A stretch of 64,000 nt of DNA, taken from positions 422,915-486,914 of the forward strand of contig JASEIU010000002.1 of NCBI GenBank assembly GCA_030017715.1. The letters run 5' to 3'. Shown here piece after piece: positions 53,533-61,106 of the stretch (position 1 is the first letter of the stretch; the number at the start of each line of letters is the position of its first letter). Both the position numbers and the translations under genes were made by a program. The notes under the pieces were generated by a model. That model did not search any database and had not been told where the DNA came from. It saw only the letters and a program-made list of their open reading frames with translations. The stretch comes from Candidatus Saccharicenans sp. Its GTDB lineage: Bacteria > Acidobacteriota > Aminicenantia > Aminicenantales > Saccharicenantaceae.

Positions 53533-54063
53533 ATGAAAATAGTGAGGGCGGTAGTCATGATTCTGGTGGTTTTTGCCGCCGGGGTGATGTTGGGCAGGGT
53601 TTCGCGGGCCGGGTCAACCAGTCCACTGGGCACGGATAAAATTGTTCAGGTGGGGATAGTTGTAAAAGACATAGAGAAGGCCTCCCGGGCTTATGCGGAG
53701 ATTCTCGGCACCGAGGTTCCGGCCTGGTTTCTGACTGATACCATGGATAAAGCTCACACCGAGTTCCGGGGTAAGCCCTCAGAAGCCAGGGCCAAGCTGG
53801 CTTTCATTGAACTCAAGAACATCACCATCGAGCTTATAGAGCCGGTCGGAGGACCGAGCACCTGGCGTGAGTTTCTGGAAGAGCGTGGGGAGGGGGTTCA
53901 CCATCTGGCTTTTGAGGTCAAGGGGATGGATGAAAAAATCAAGCTTCTGGCCGAGCGGGGCCTGCCGCTTCTTCAGAAAGGGGATTATGAAGGCGGTCGC
54001 TACGCCTATCTGGACGGCGTCAAACGCCTGGCGGTCATCCTGGAACTCCTCGAAAATTTCTGA
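53533..54063 (+). CDS. Exported VOC-superfamily (glyoxalase/epimerase fold) protein
   Basis: 176 residues from the ATG at 53533, with AAGGAGG five bases upstream. Signal peptide or anchor (MKIVRAVVMILVVFAAGVMLG), then two beta-alpha-beta-beta-beta modules: VQVGIVVKDIEKASRAYAEILG, and GVHHLAFEVKGMDEKIKLLAERG. The pattern resembles methylmalonyl-CoA epimerase, but export makes that substrate unlikely. H in GVHHLAF and E in VILELLE are likely metal ligands. The stop codon is two bases from the amidinotransferase-paralogue fragment. Confidence 0.82.
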   Translation: MKIVRAVVMILVVFAAGVMLGRVSRAGSTSPLGTDKIVQVGIVVKDIEKASRAYAEILGTEVPAWFLTDTMDKAHTEFRGKPSEARAKLAFIELKNITIELIEPVGGPSTWREFLEERGEGVHHLAFEVKGMDEKIKLLAERGLPLLQKGDYEGGRYAYLDGVKRLAVILELLENF

Positions 54064-54065
54064 AA

Positions 54066-54154
54066 TGAATTCCCCTTCCCAGGAGCAGCTCATAGAAAGC
54101 TACCGGTATAAGCCTTTTATAGAACACCGCCAGGTCCGCATCGAGCGGGCTGAT
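54066..54154 (-). pseudogene. Internal fragment of a second amidinotransferase gene
   Basis: 89 bases that align without gaps to 56817-56905 inside the amidinotransferase gene; I count about 11 mismatches. Read on the minus strand it encodes ISPLDADLAVFYKRLIPV then AFYELLLGRGI, against ISLLDTDLAVVYKRLLPV then AFYELLLERGI in the intact gene. The rest of this copy is missing: one end stops at the VOC stop codon, the other at the abrupt start of the AT-rich AbiE island. It is a relic of a diverged paralogue or duplication. Confidence 0.85.
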
Positions 54155-54247
54155 CATTCATTTATAAATAAAAAAAGACTTGCAATTTATAAAAAAAAGC
54201 TTATTGTTATATTGTGATGAAAGATAATTACCTCCCAGGGAATAATA

Positions 54248-55084
54248 ATGTCACGCGATATAGAAAAATATAAAAATATAAATAAAAGTCTTGGCCCCAT
54301 TAGTACTTTTTTAATACAACAATTGAGTAAAAAGGGGATGACTGTTTTCACCACAAGGGATGCAATTAGCCTGGTCGATATCAATCCGAGGAATTTAAAT
54401 AAGATTATTCATGATTTAGTAATTAAAGGCTGGTTAAGAAGAATAGAAAAGGGCAAATATATGCTCGTTCCTCTTGGTGTCGATTCAAGGGAACCATATT
54501 CAGAGAATCATTACCTTATAGCTTCCAAGCTAATAAATCCGTATTATATCGGCTTCTGGAGCGCTCTTCATTTTTACGGATACACTGAGCAGTTATTGAA
54601 TACAATATTTGTTGTGTCGACAAAGAGAAAAAAAGAAATTAGTTTATCAGGGGTAAATTATAAATTTATAAGATTAAAACCCACAAAGTTTTTCGGTATA
54701 TCTGAAGTAAAAATTGAGGGTGGCGTTGTTACCTTTTCTGATAGAGAAAAAACATTCACAGATTGCCTGGCCTATCCGGAATATTGCGGTGGGATTCAGG
54801 AGATAGTAAAGGGACTCTGGAAAGCAAAAGAAGAGCTCGATTTAATAAAATTGATAGATTATGCAAACAGGATGCAAAATTCTACGATTATTAAACGGTT
54901 AGGCTTTCTTCTTGAATGCCTTGATTTAAGGAAGGGAATTGATTTTGGCCATCTAATGACTCTTGTGAAAAGCGGTTATTCTATACTTGACCCATTGTTC
55001 CCCGAGAAAGGGACGTATGATTCTCGATGGAATCTCCTTATCAATGTGTCTAAAGAAGATTTGTTCTCATTTAAGAGAACCTGA
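54248..55084 (+). CDS. AbiEi-type antitoxin / transcriptional repressor
   Basis: 278 residues. N-terminal winged helix-turn-helix (about 15-80; FLIQQLSKKGMTVFTTRDAISL, NLNKIIHDLVIKGWLRRIEKGKYMLVP) followed by the AbiEi C-terminal domain (YIGFWSALHFYGYTEQ, TKRKKEISLSGVNYKFIRLK, FTDCLAYPEYCGGIQEIVKGLW). In type IV AbiE systems this protein represses the operon and counters the nucleotidyltransferase toxin without binding it. The toxin gene follows after two bases. Both genes are far richer in A and T than the flanking chromosome, a mark of horizontal transfer. Confidence 0.87.
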   Translation: MSRDIEKYKNINKSLGPISTFLIQQLSKKGMTVFTTRDAISLVDINPRNLNKIIHDLVIKGWLRRIEKGKYMLVPLGVDSREPYSENHYLIASKLINPYYIGFWSALHFYGYTEQLLNTIFVVSTKRKKEISLSGVNYKFIRLKPTKFFGISEVKIEGGVVTFSDREKTFTDCLAYPEYCGGIQEIVKGLWKAKEELDLIKLIDYANRMQNSTIIKRLGFLLECLDLRKGIDFGHLMTLVKSGYSILDPLFPEKGTYDSRWNLLINVSKEDLFSFKRT

Positions 55085-55086
55085 CT

Positions 55087-56418
55087 ATGATCGATTATCA
55101 GACGATTAAATCTATAGCGGCAGATAAAGGGGTTATGGAAATAGTTGCGGAGAAAGATTATATTCTTGATTGGATTCTGTGGGGAATTTCCCAGGATGAT
55201 TATTTAAAAAATAATTTAGTTTTTAAAGGAGGGACAGCTCTTCATAAAATATATTTTTCTGATTGGCGGTTTTCCGAGGATCTTGATTTTACTACTTTAT
55301 ATTCGACTGATCTTGAGAAGCTTCAGGCTTCGATTTCAAATTTGTGTCAAAGAATCAGAGATGAATCAGACCTTCAAATAAAATTAAAAGGAATAGATAC
55401 CTCAGGAGTCAGAGGAGAGGAATGGTCGTTTGAAGTGAAATTAGAATATATAGGACCAAGAAAACAAATTGGAGGAAACCTTCCAGGAGTTTTGCTACAT
55501 ATCACCGCTGATGAACCAATTGTTTTTTATCCCCTTAAAAAGATGTTGCTTAATCCTTATGAAGATTTGCCATTTAGGTTTTCGATTTTTGTATATAGTA
55601 TCAATGAAATATTAACTGAAAAGATGAGAACTGTAATCTATCAGCGATGTTTCCCACGCGATGTTTATGATTTATGGCGGCTATTAAGAGAAGTCTGCAT
55701 CTTTATTGATGAGGAAGAATTGTTGGAGGCTTTTAGGTATAAATGTCAGCACCGAGGAATTAATCATGATCAGTTACCAGATAATTTATCTGAAAGAATA
55801 CAAAGACTGAAGGACCAATGGGATAAGGGGTTGAAAAGACAGTTAGCAAATCCACCAGAGTTTGGTCTTGTTTATGATGATTTAATGAATAGGTTATCTG
55901 ATTTATTTAAAAAAGGAAATATTTTAGCAAGAGGAGGAAAAGAAATGATTGAAACAAAATATGTCTTGAGGTACAAAAAAGGAGACATTGAAATTGAAGC
56001 TCAAGGGGATAAAACATTTGTAGAAACTAAGTTTCAGGAATTGTTGAATATGATGATAGAGTCAAAAAAAGAAGTTCAACCAACCTCGGAGACAGTTAGA
56101 ACTTTGTCTGATAAAGAGTTATCCCTGGGGGAATTCTTAAAGCAGAAAAATCCTAAATCCCATGGAGATAAAATGCTGATGTTTGGCTACTATCTTGAAA
56201 AAATTAAAGGCTATGAATCTTTTAATATTGATGACATCGAGAAGTGCTATCAGGATGTAAGGTTGCCGAAAACCAAGAATTTTTCACCCTATATAATTCA
56301 ATTGATTCGAGAAGAAAAAATTATGGAATCTGAGCAAAAAAAGGATAATAAAAAAGCCTGGGTTCTTACTAAAGACGGGATTGAGTATGTTGAGAATTAT
56401 GGAAGCAAAGCTGAATAA
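55087..56418 (+). CDS. AbiEii-type nucleotidyltransferase toxin with extra C-terminal domain
   Basis: 443 residues. Residues 1-285 are an AbiEii/type IV toxin of the DNA polymerase-beta nucleotidyltransferase fold: FKGGTALHKIY, the metal pair in FSEDLDF, and EILTEKMRTVIYQRCFPRDVYDLWRLL. AbiEii proteins normally end near here. An extra part begins at M287 (ATG 55945) and runs to 443: a small beta region (YVLRYKKGDIEIEAQGDKTF), then helices and a winged-helix-like end (YESFNIDDIEKCYQDVR, SPYIIQLIREEKIME, KKAWVLTKDGIEYVENY). A perfect ribosome-binding site stands before M287, so the C-terminal domain may also be made alone. Confidence 0.87.
   Translation: MIDYQTIKSIAADKGVMEIVAEKDYILDWILWGISQDDYLKNNLVFKGGTALHKIYFSDWRFSEDLDFTTLYSTDLEKLQASISNLCQRIRDESDLQIKLKGIDTSGVRGEEWSFEVKLEYIGPRKQIGGNLPGVLLHITADEPIVFYPLKKMLLNPYEDLPFRFSIFVYSINEILTEKMRTVIYQRCFPRDVYDLWRLLREVCIFIDEEELLEAFRYKCQHRGINHDQLPDNLSERIQRLKDQWDKGLKRQLANPPEFGLVYDDLMNRLSDLFKKGNILARGGKEMIETKYVLRYKKGDIEIEAQGDKTFVETKFQELLNMMIESKKEVQPTSETVRTLSDKELSLGEFLKQKNPKSHGDKMLMFGYYLEKIKGYESFNIDDIEKCYQDVRLPKTKNFSPYIIQLIREEKIMESEQKKDNKKAWVLTKDGIEYVENYGSKAE
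55931..55947 (+). promoter_or_regulatory. Internal ribosome-binding site and start codon in the toxin gene
   Basis: GAGGAGG at 55931-55937, seven A-rich bases, then ATG at 55945 in the toxin frame. It would yield a 157-residue protein equal to the C-terminal domain. No stop codon separates it from the toxin part. Confidence 0.7.
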
Positions 56419-56512
56419 AAAAGAGAAATTGAATAAAAATTATTTATAAACGCTTATGATGTTTGCTTTATGATGAACACATATTTGATTTAACAATATA
56501 GAGGGAGGATTT

Positions 56513-56584
56513 ATGGCTGGCAATAATAAGAAATATGTCGAGCTTATCTGGGCAGATAAATATGATAGCTTTGATCAGTTATAA
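56513..56584 (+). pseudogene. 23-codon N-terminal stub of an unknown gene
   Basis: ATG with AGGGAGG four bases upstream, encoding MAGNNKKYVELIWADKYDS and four further residues before TAA. The opening KYVELIWADKYD resembles the first residues of large restriction/methylation proteins, where this pattern introduces the N-terminal domain; the match is from memory and short. The stop is followed by unrelated sequence, so the gene appears broken off at the island's right edge. It could also be a genuine micropeptide. Confidence 0.5.
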
Positions 56585-56596
56585 TTAGAGAATTTT

Positions 56597-57484
56597 CTAA
56601 ACAGGCATTCTAAAAAGGGGGCGGGTGAGGCAGGTGGGCCCGCCGCAGCCTTTGAAGGCGATTTCACTGCCGGGAAGCTCATAGACGAAACATCCGGCGC
56701 GGCGCAGTCGATCGGCGGTTCGGGGATTTCCTTCAAGAATCACCAGCCGGCGCGGGGCGATCGCCAGCACGTTGCAGCCCTGGGTCGGGAATTCCTCCTC
56801 GGGGATCTCTATAAGCTGAATTCCCCTTTCCAGGAGCAGCTCATAAAAGGCCACCGGAAGAAGCCGCTTATAGACCACCGCCAGGTCCGTATCGAGCAGG
56901 CTGATGAAGCTCATCAGATGAAGGACTTCCCCGGGGCCGTTCCAGTAAGGAAGGTCAAAATAAATGACGCTAACGCCGAGCGGCCGCAGAATTTCCCGGA
57001 GCTGGTCAATTCCTTCCTGATTGGTTCTGAAGCTGCGTCCGGCAACGAGTGTCTTTTCGTCCAGCCAGAGGAGGTCGCCCCCCTCGGCTGTGGCTTTTCC
57101 GCTGAGCCTGCCGAGAATCGGCACACCCCAGGTCTTAAAGGTGTCTTCCATGGCCGCTGGCTCTGCGGCTCTTTCCTTTTTTCCCATTTGAAGAATGATG
57201 GCGCCAGCGTCAGTCACAAGCGCCGGGTCGTGAGTGTAAATTGAATCGAGGATTGTTCGCTCATCCACCGGCAGATAAAGAATTTCTGCGCTCTCCTGCC
57301 TGAGGATTTCTTCCAGCTGAGAAAATTCGTAGCCGGCCCGCTCAAGGTCTGGCGGTGCAGTGAAATCCAGCGCGCGCCATTCCCGTTCAATCTTTTCCTG
57401 GCTGATGAAGGCTTCCTGCGGCCTTTTGACCACCACCCGCGTGAGCCGGCCAACCATGTTCTGAGCGCCGTATTTCTTGTCCAT
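56597..57484 (-). CDS. Amidinotransferase-fold hydrolase (dimethylargininase/deiminase-like)
   Basis: 295 residues of the five-bladed guanidine-modifying fold. Likely catalytic residues: E135-G-G-D137, H189 (VLHLMSF) and nucleophile C285 near the C-terminus (GGPTCLTRPL). HDPALV (85-90) and RSFRTNQEG are family features. This arrangement is that of dimethylarginine dimethylaminohydrolase and arginine deiminase, hydrolysing guanidino compounds to citrulline-type products. An 89-base diverged copy of its middle (residues about 194-222) lies 2.7 kb away at 54066. Confidence 0.88.
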   Translation of the reverse strand: MDKKYGAQNMVGRLTRVVVKRPQEAFISQEKIEREWRALDFTAPPDLERAGYEFSQLEEILRQESAEILYLPVDERTILDSIYTHDPALVTDAGAIILQMGKKERAAEPAAMEDTFKTWGVPILGRLSGKATAEGGDLLWLDEKTLVAGRSFRTNQEGIDQLREILRPLGVSVIYFDLPYWNGPGEVLHLMSFISLLDTDLAVVYKRLLPVAFYELLLERGIQLIEIPEEEFPTQGCNVLAIAPRRLVILEGNPRTADRLRRAGCFVYELPGSEIAFKGCGGPTCLTRPLFRMPV

Positions 57485-57507
57485 GGCCTTTCTATACTAA
57501 AATAAAA

Positions 57508-57522
57508 TTGCCCTCCGGGCAA
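57508..57522 (-). promoter_or_regulatory. Hairpin in the leader of the amidinotransferase gene
   Basis: TTGCCC and GGGCAA flank three bases; on the minus strand the hairpin is followed by TTTTATTTTAG and then the ATG, 24 bases on. It resembles a small terminator or attenuator located in the 5' leader. Its position between divergent genes also allows an operator role. Confidence 0.4.
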
Positions 57523-57646
57523 AGGAATCGTATTCATAGCAAAAAATATTTTTTGGTTCAGAGGTCAAGCCTCGAGAAAACCGGGCGGCGTTTCGAAATA
57601 TCATTTTTTGCTGGAATTAGAACTTTAATAGAATGGAGAAAGACAG

Positions 57647-58273
57647 ATGAAAATTCCAACCCTGCCTGAAGAAATTACTTCTCTGGGCATAAGAAAAAAA
57701 TTGGCAAAGAAACAATATCTGTTTACGTCGGGTCAGGAAGCCGCAGGCTTTTTTTATCTTATATCCGGGGAAATCAGAGTTTTCAAAATGGACAGACAGG
57801 CTAAAGAAGTTGAAGTGGTAAGAATAAAGCCCGGGGATTTTTTCGGCGAGGCGGCTGCCTTTACCTCCTCCTGCTATCCGGCTTATGCCGAAGCTGTGGC
57901 CGAATCTGAGGTTATTTTTTTCAATAAACAGCAATTTTTCCAGCGCCTGGATAAAAATCCCGCGGTTGCTCGCTTCTTTATAAAACTTCTGGCGGAAAAA
58001 TGTCTAATTCTCAATGAGCGAATCGAATCCTTAGGACTCAAAACCGTCCGCCAGAGGCTGGCTCAGTATCTTCTCTCCCGTTGCTCCGGACAGACGGGCT
58101 GCCTGGTGGAGGTCAGGGTGAAAAAGTCCGACCTGGCCAGGCTTTTAGGGACCGTGCCGGAAACGCTTTCCCGGACGCTTAAAACTTTTCAGGAGGAAGG
58201 GCTGATTGAAAGGCACGGTTGGAAAATAAAGATCAAAAATTGCCCCCGCCTGAAACAGGAAATTTTTTGCTGA
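57647..58273 (+). CDS. Crp/Fnr-family transcriptional regulator
   Basis: 208 residues. N-terminal cyclic-nucleotide-like sensor domain (about 10-120; GYFYLISGEIRVFKM-like pattern, IKPGDFFGEAAAFT), a long dimerisation helix, and a C-terminal helix-turn-helix (KKSDLARLLGTVPETLSRTLKTFQEEGLI). No N-terminal cysteine cluster of FNR is present, so the signal is not an oxygen-labile iron-sulfur centre of that kind; the type is closer to Dnr/NnrR-like regulators. The ferredoxin-like gene follows after 76 bases and is a probable target. Confidence 0.9.
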   Translation: MKIPTLPEEITSLGIRKKLAKKQYLFTSGQEAAGFFYLISGEIRVFKMDRQAKEVEVVRIKPGDFFGEAAAFTSSCYPAYAEAVAESEVIFFNKQQFFQRLDKNPAVARFFIKLLAEKCLILNERIESLGLKTVRQRLAQYLLSRCSGQTGCLVEVRVKKSDLARLLGTVPETLSRTLKTFQEEGLIERHGWKIKIKNCPRLKQEIFC

Positions 58274-58349
58274 TTCTTGACTCAGGTCAAGGAAATCTCC
58301 GCCTTCAACTGATAACTTGATATTGGATATTTCAAATAAGGAGAATGCT

Positions 58350-59159
58350 ATGACCAAAAGAAAAGTAATCGAAATCGACCGGGATAAATGCAACGGCTGC
58401 GGCCTGTGCACCACCGCCTGCGCCGAAGGAGCGCTGGCTCTTGACGAAGAAAAAAAAGCTTATCTGGTTCACGAAATATACTGCGACGGATTGGGAGCCT
58501 GCCTTGACGTCTGCCCAACAGGCGCCTTAAAAGTCGTCGAGAGAGAGGCTCCGGACTACGACCCGAAAGCCACCCTGGAACACGTGATTAAGATCAGGGG
58601 CCCGGAAGCGGCCCATCTTGTGCATGGAGCTTGCCCTGAAACCGGAGAGAGTTCAAGCCCCCGACCCAGGTTTGAAGAGGTCTGCGGCTGCCCGGGAAGC
58701 GCCATGATGGTATTTCCGGAAGAACGCGGGGCGGAGGATGGAAGTTCCAGCATTGATAACCAGCCGGCTTCGGCCTTGCCTTCCGAACTGAGACAGTGGC
58801 CGATCCAGCTTCATCTTGTTTCTCCCTATGCCCCTTATTTTGAGGGTTGCGACCTTCTGGTTGCGGCTGACTGCACGGCTTTTTCGCACGGCAATTTCCA
58901 TCGGAGTTTTCTCAAGGGGAAAAGGCTTATCATTGCCTGTCCGAAGCTTGATGACACCAATAACTATGTGGAGAAACTGGCAGAAATAATCAGATACAAC
59001 AAACCGCGGCGGGTTACGACCGTCATAATGAGCGTCCCCTGCTGTTCGGGCCTTTACCGGATGGTCGAGCAGGCAATTAGATTGTCGGGAGAGAGTCTAA
59101 TTCCGGAGAAATTTGTTGTGAGCCCTGATGGCAGCATGACAGTGCAGCACAGAAAATAA
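58350..59159 (+). CDS. 4Fe-4S ferredoxin-domain protein
   Basis: 269 residues from the ATG at 58350 behind AAGGAG. The first cluster motif is C14-x2-C17-x2-C20-x3-C24 (CNGCGLCTTAC). The second is C45-x5-C51-x3-C55 (CDGLGACLDVCP), an altered spacing typical of this family. A long C-terminal region holds further cysteines (VCGCPGSAMM, DCTAFSH, CPKLDD, MSVPCCSGLYRMVEQA). Family members are frequently next to Crp/Fnr regulators and genes for anaerobic nitrogen-oxide detoxification. Function unknown; probably a cytosolic redox or sensing protein. Confidence 0.85.
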   Translation: MTKRKVIEIDRDKCNGCGLCTTACAEGALALDEEKKAYLVHEIYCDGLGACLDVCPTGALKVVEREAPDYDPKATLEHVIKIRGPEAAHLVHGACPETGESSSPRPRFEEVCGCPGSAMMVFPEERGAEDGSSSIDNQPASALPSELRQWPIQLHLVSPYAPYFEGCDLLVAADCTAFSHGNFHRSFLKGKRLIIACPKLDDTNNYVEKLAEIIRYNKPRRVTTVIMSVPCCSGLYRMVEQAIRLSGESLIPEKFVVSPDGSMTVQHRK

Positions 59160-59607
59160 AGACGTAAACGCCTGTCTAAAAGAGCATGCGCAAACTGGCA
59201 GGAAAAAAGCATTTGCTATAACCAGGATGAATCGTTTTTGTTTTTTTCTATGAGGTGATAGATTGTGCCCGGACGGTTAATCTGAAAACTCTTTTGCTTA
59301 AGCGGATGAATGGGGCAAACCCTACGACCACGCCCTGGAATATGAATCGGCCATTGTTGCCGACGGTGAAGTGTGCGATTCTAAGATGAAAATCATCACC
59401 CTCATGGCCTCTGTTCCATTTTAAAAGCTAATATATACAAATTACTTTACTTACTATTTTTTGAGCCGGGAAGTGCAAAAACGGTATATCCGACGATATT
59501 AACGGTTTAGTCATTGCAGCCGCTGGCGACGGTTTGACTTAAAGCCAGGGGGATGATAATTTTAAGGCTGCAGTAACCATCACCGAAACAACAGAAAGGA
59601 GAGAGCG
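59160..59607. other. Interval with one coding-like remnant
   Basis: 448 bases without an intact gene. It contains the decayed fragment at 59302-59424 and otherwise AT-rich sequence. The last 30 bases hold AAAGGAGAG, the purM ribosome-binding site. Confidence 0.45.
59302..59424 (+). pseudogene. Possible C-terminal remnant of a lost gene
   Basis: Forty codons without a start, bounded by in-frame TAA on both sides, reading ADEWGKPYDHALEYESAIVA and then DGEVCDSKMKIITLMASVPF. Its base composition is protein-like and GC-richer than the flanks. I do not recognise the family. Confidence 0.4.
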
Positions 59608-60615
59608 ATGGGCGGACTTACCTATAAGAAAGCTGGCGTAAACATCGACGAAGCGGATGCTTTCATTCAGAAGATAAAGCCGCTGGTCAGGATGACCGAA
59701 CGAGCGGAGGTGCTCGGTTCAATTGGCGGCTTTGGCGGTCTGTTTGCCCCGCGACTTAAGGGCATGAAAAAGCCGATTCTGGTTTCCTCCACCGATGGCG
59801 TCGGCACCAAACTCATCATCGCCGACCTGTTGAAGAAATATGACACCATCGGAATCGACCTGGTGGCCATGAATGTAGACGATGTGGTGGTACTGGGTGC
59901 CGAACCGCTCTTTTTTCTCGATTACATTGCCTGCGGCAGGCTGGATAAAGATCAATTGGTGGAAGTGATCAGAGGTATTGTCAGGGGCTGCCGCGAGGCC
60001 AACTGCGCCCTGATCGGAGGAGAGACGGCCGAGCTGCCCGGGCTCTATGAGCCGGGAAAATGGGACTTAGCCGGTTTCTGTGTGGGCATAGTGGATGCAG
60101 ACAGGATAATTGACGGACGCCACTGCCGTCCTGGCGATAAAGTCATCGGGCTGGCTTCATCCGGGCTTCACAGCAACGGCTATTCGCTGGCCCGCAGAGT
60201 TTTTTCGGAAGAGGAAATCAAGAACCGCTGGGGAAAAGAGCTGCTCAAACCGACAAAAATATACACTGCCATCATTCTTGAAGCCTTAAAGAAAGTTAAA
60301 GTCAAAGCCATGGCCCACATCACCGGCGGCGGTTTTTACGACAACATCCCGCGGGTCATCCCGGACGGACTGCAGGTGGTTATCCGCAAAGGCAGCTGGC
60401 CGGTGCTTCCCATCTTCAACGAGATTCAGCGCCGCGGTCAGGTAGCCGAACGCGAAATGTACCGCACGTTCAACATGGGTATCGGAATGACCGTTGTCTG
60501 CGGTCCGAAAGATGTTGAGCCGGCCCTGAAACTATTCCAGAAACTCGGTCAGAAGGCCTACCTTATCGGCGAGCTGGTCAGAGGCTCGCATGAGGTGGTG
60601 ATAGTTGGTGGTTAA
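59608..60615 (+). CDS. purM: Phosphoribosylformylglycinamidine cyclo-ligase
   Basis: 335 residues, normal length. AIR synthetase of purine biosynthesis, converting FGAM and ATP to aminoimidazole ribonucleotide. Signatures: the N-terminal AGVNIDEADAFIQKIK, LVSSTDGVGTKLIIA, DLVAMNVDDVVVLGAEPLFFLDYIACG, GGETAELPG, the ATP site GLASSGLHSNGYSLARR, and HITGGGFYDNIPRV. It stands apart from other pur genes. AAAGGAGAG precedes the ATG. Confidence 0.97.
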   Translation: MGGLTYKKAGVNIDEADAFIQKIKPLVRMTERAEVLGSIGGFGGLFAPRLKGMKKPILVSSTDGVGTKLIIADLLKKYDTIGIDLVAMNVDDVVVLGAEPLFFLDYIACGRLDKDQLVEVIRGIVRGCREANCALIGGETAELPGLYEPGKWDLAGFCVGIVDADRIIDGRHCRPGDKVIGLASSGLHSNGYSLARRVFSEEEIKNRWGKELLKPTKIYTAIILEALKKVKVKAMAHITGGGFYDNIPRVIPDGLQVVIRKGSWPVLPIFNEIQRRGQVAEREMYRTFNMGIGMTVVCGPKDVEPALKLFQKLGQKAYLIGELVRGSHEVVIVGG

Positions 60616-61106
60616 TGGGGTCGGACCACGCCATCTTACTGATTATAAATGAAATAACCTGATTTTTGCCCTCAAGAAACCCGCTTAGATGAGATTTTAA
60701 GGTATTGAAAATTGCCTTTACCACTTTATTGAAAACATAAAATGGCGGGTTAAGGTAAAAGTGCGAAAAGTGATGCGGGAGGTTGCGCAAATTTAATACA
60801 AGGCGTTGGAAGCTTCTTATTTAAGTTTTTACCCCCCTAAAAATTGGCTTTAAGGCATAAAATAGACCCTGAAAATGTATTTATAATATTGATAATCTTC
60901 AGGTTAGCGTGGCGCGACCCCGGGATCCAACCCCAGGATCCAAACCCTGACTTTGAGCCGGGAGAGTCCCCTTTAAGCGTGATTTCTGAGCGCTAAAATT
61001 GGCTCGTATTTGCTTTCGTAAGCTTCCGAAAGATCTGATTTATTCTTGACAGAGGAGCCCTGCCTGTTAATAATACTTGCTAAATGGAAAAGGATAAGGA
61101 GACTGT
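60616..61106. other. Gene-free interval with tandem 13-mer
   Basis: 491 bases with no supportable gene. Two adjacent copies of a 13-base unit, CCCCGGGATCCAA (60918-60930) and CCCCAGGATCCAA (60931-60943), differ at one position. The last 60 bases hold the promoter of the next gene. Confidence 0.4.
61046..61074 (+). promoter_or_regulatory. Sigma-70-like promoter for the secreted protein gene
   Basis: Perfect TTGACA at 61046-61051, 17-base spacer, AATAAT at 61069-61074 within TTAATAATAC. The ATG follows at 61107 behind AAGGAG. Confidence 0.55.

Noticed and set aside
53779-54093. Similarity of the VOC gene's antisense frame (ISEIFEEF) to the amidinotransferase next to the fragment
   Set aside because: The sense strand is a genuine VOC C-terminus; the antisense likeness is too short to count as continuation of the paralogue.
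59425-59607. Purine riboswitch upstream of purM
   Set aside because: The conserved purine-aptamer core and paired loops are not visible in this AT-rich stretch.
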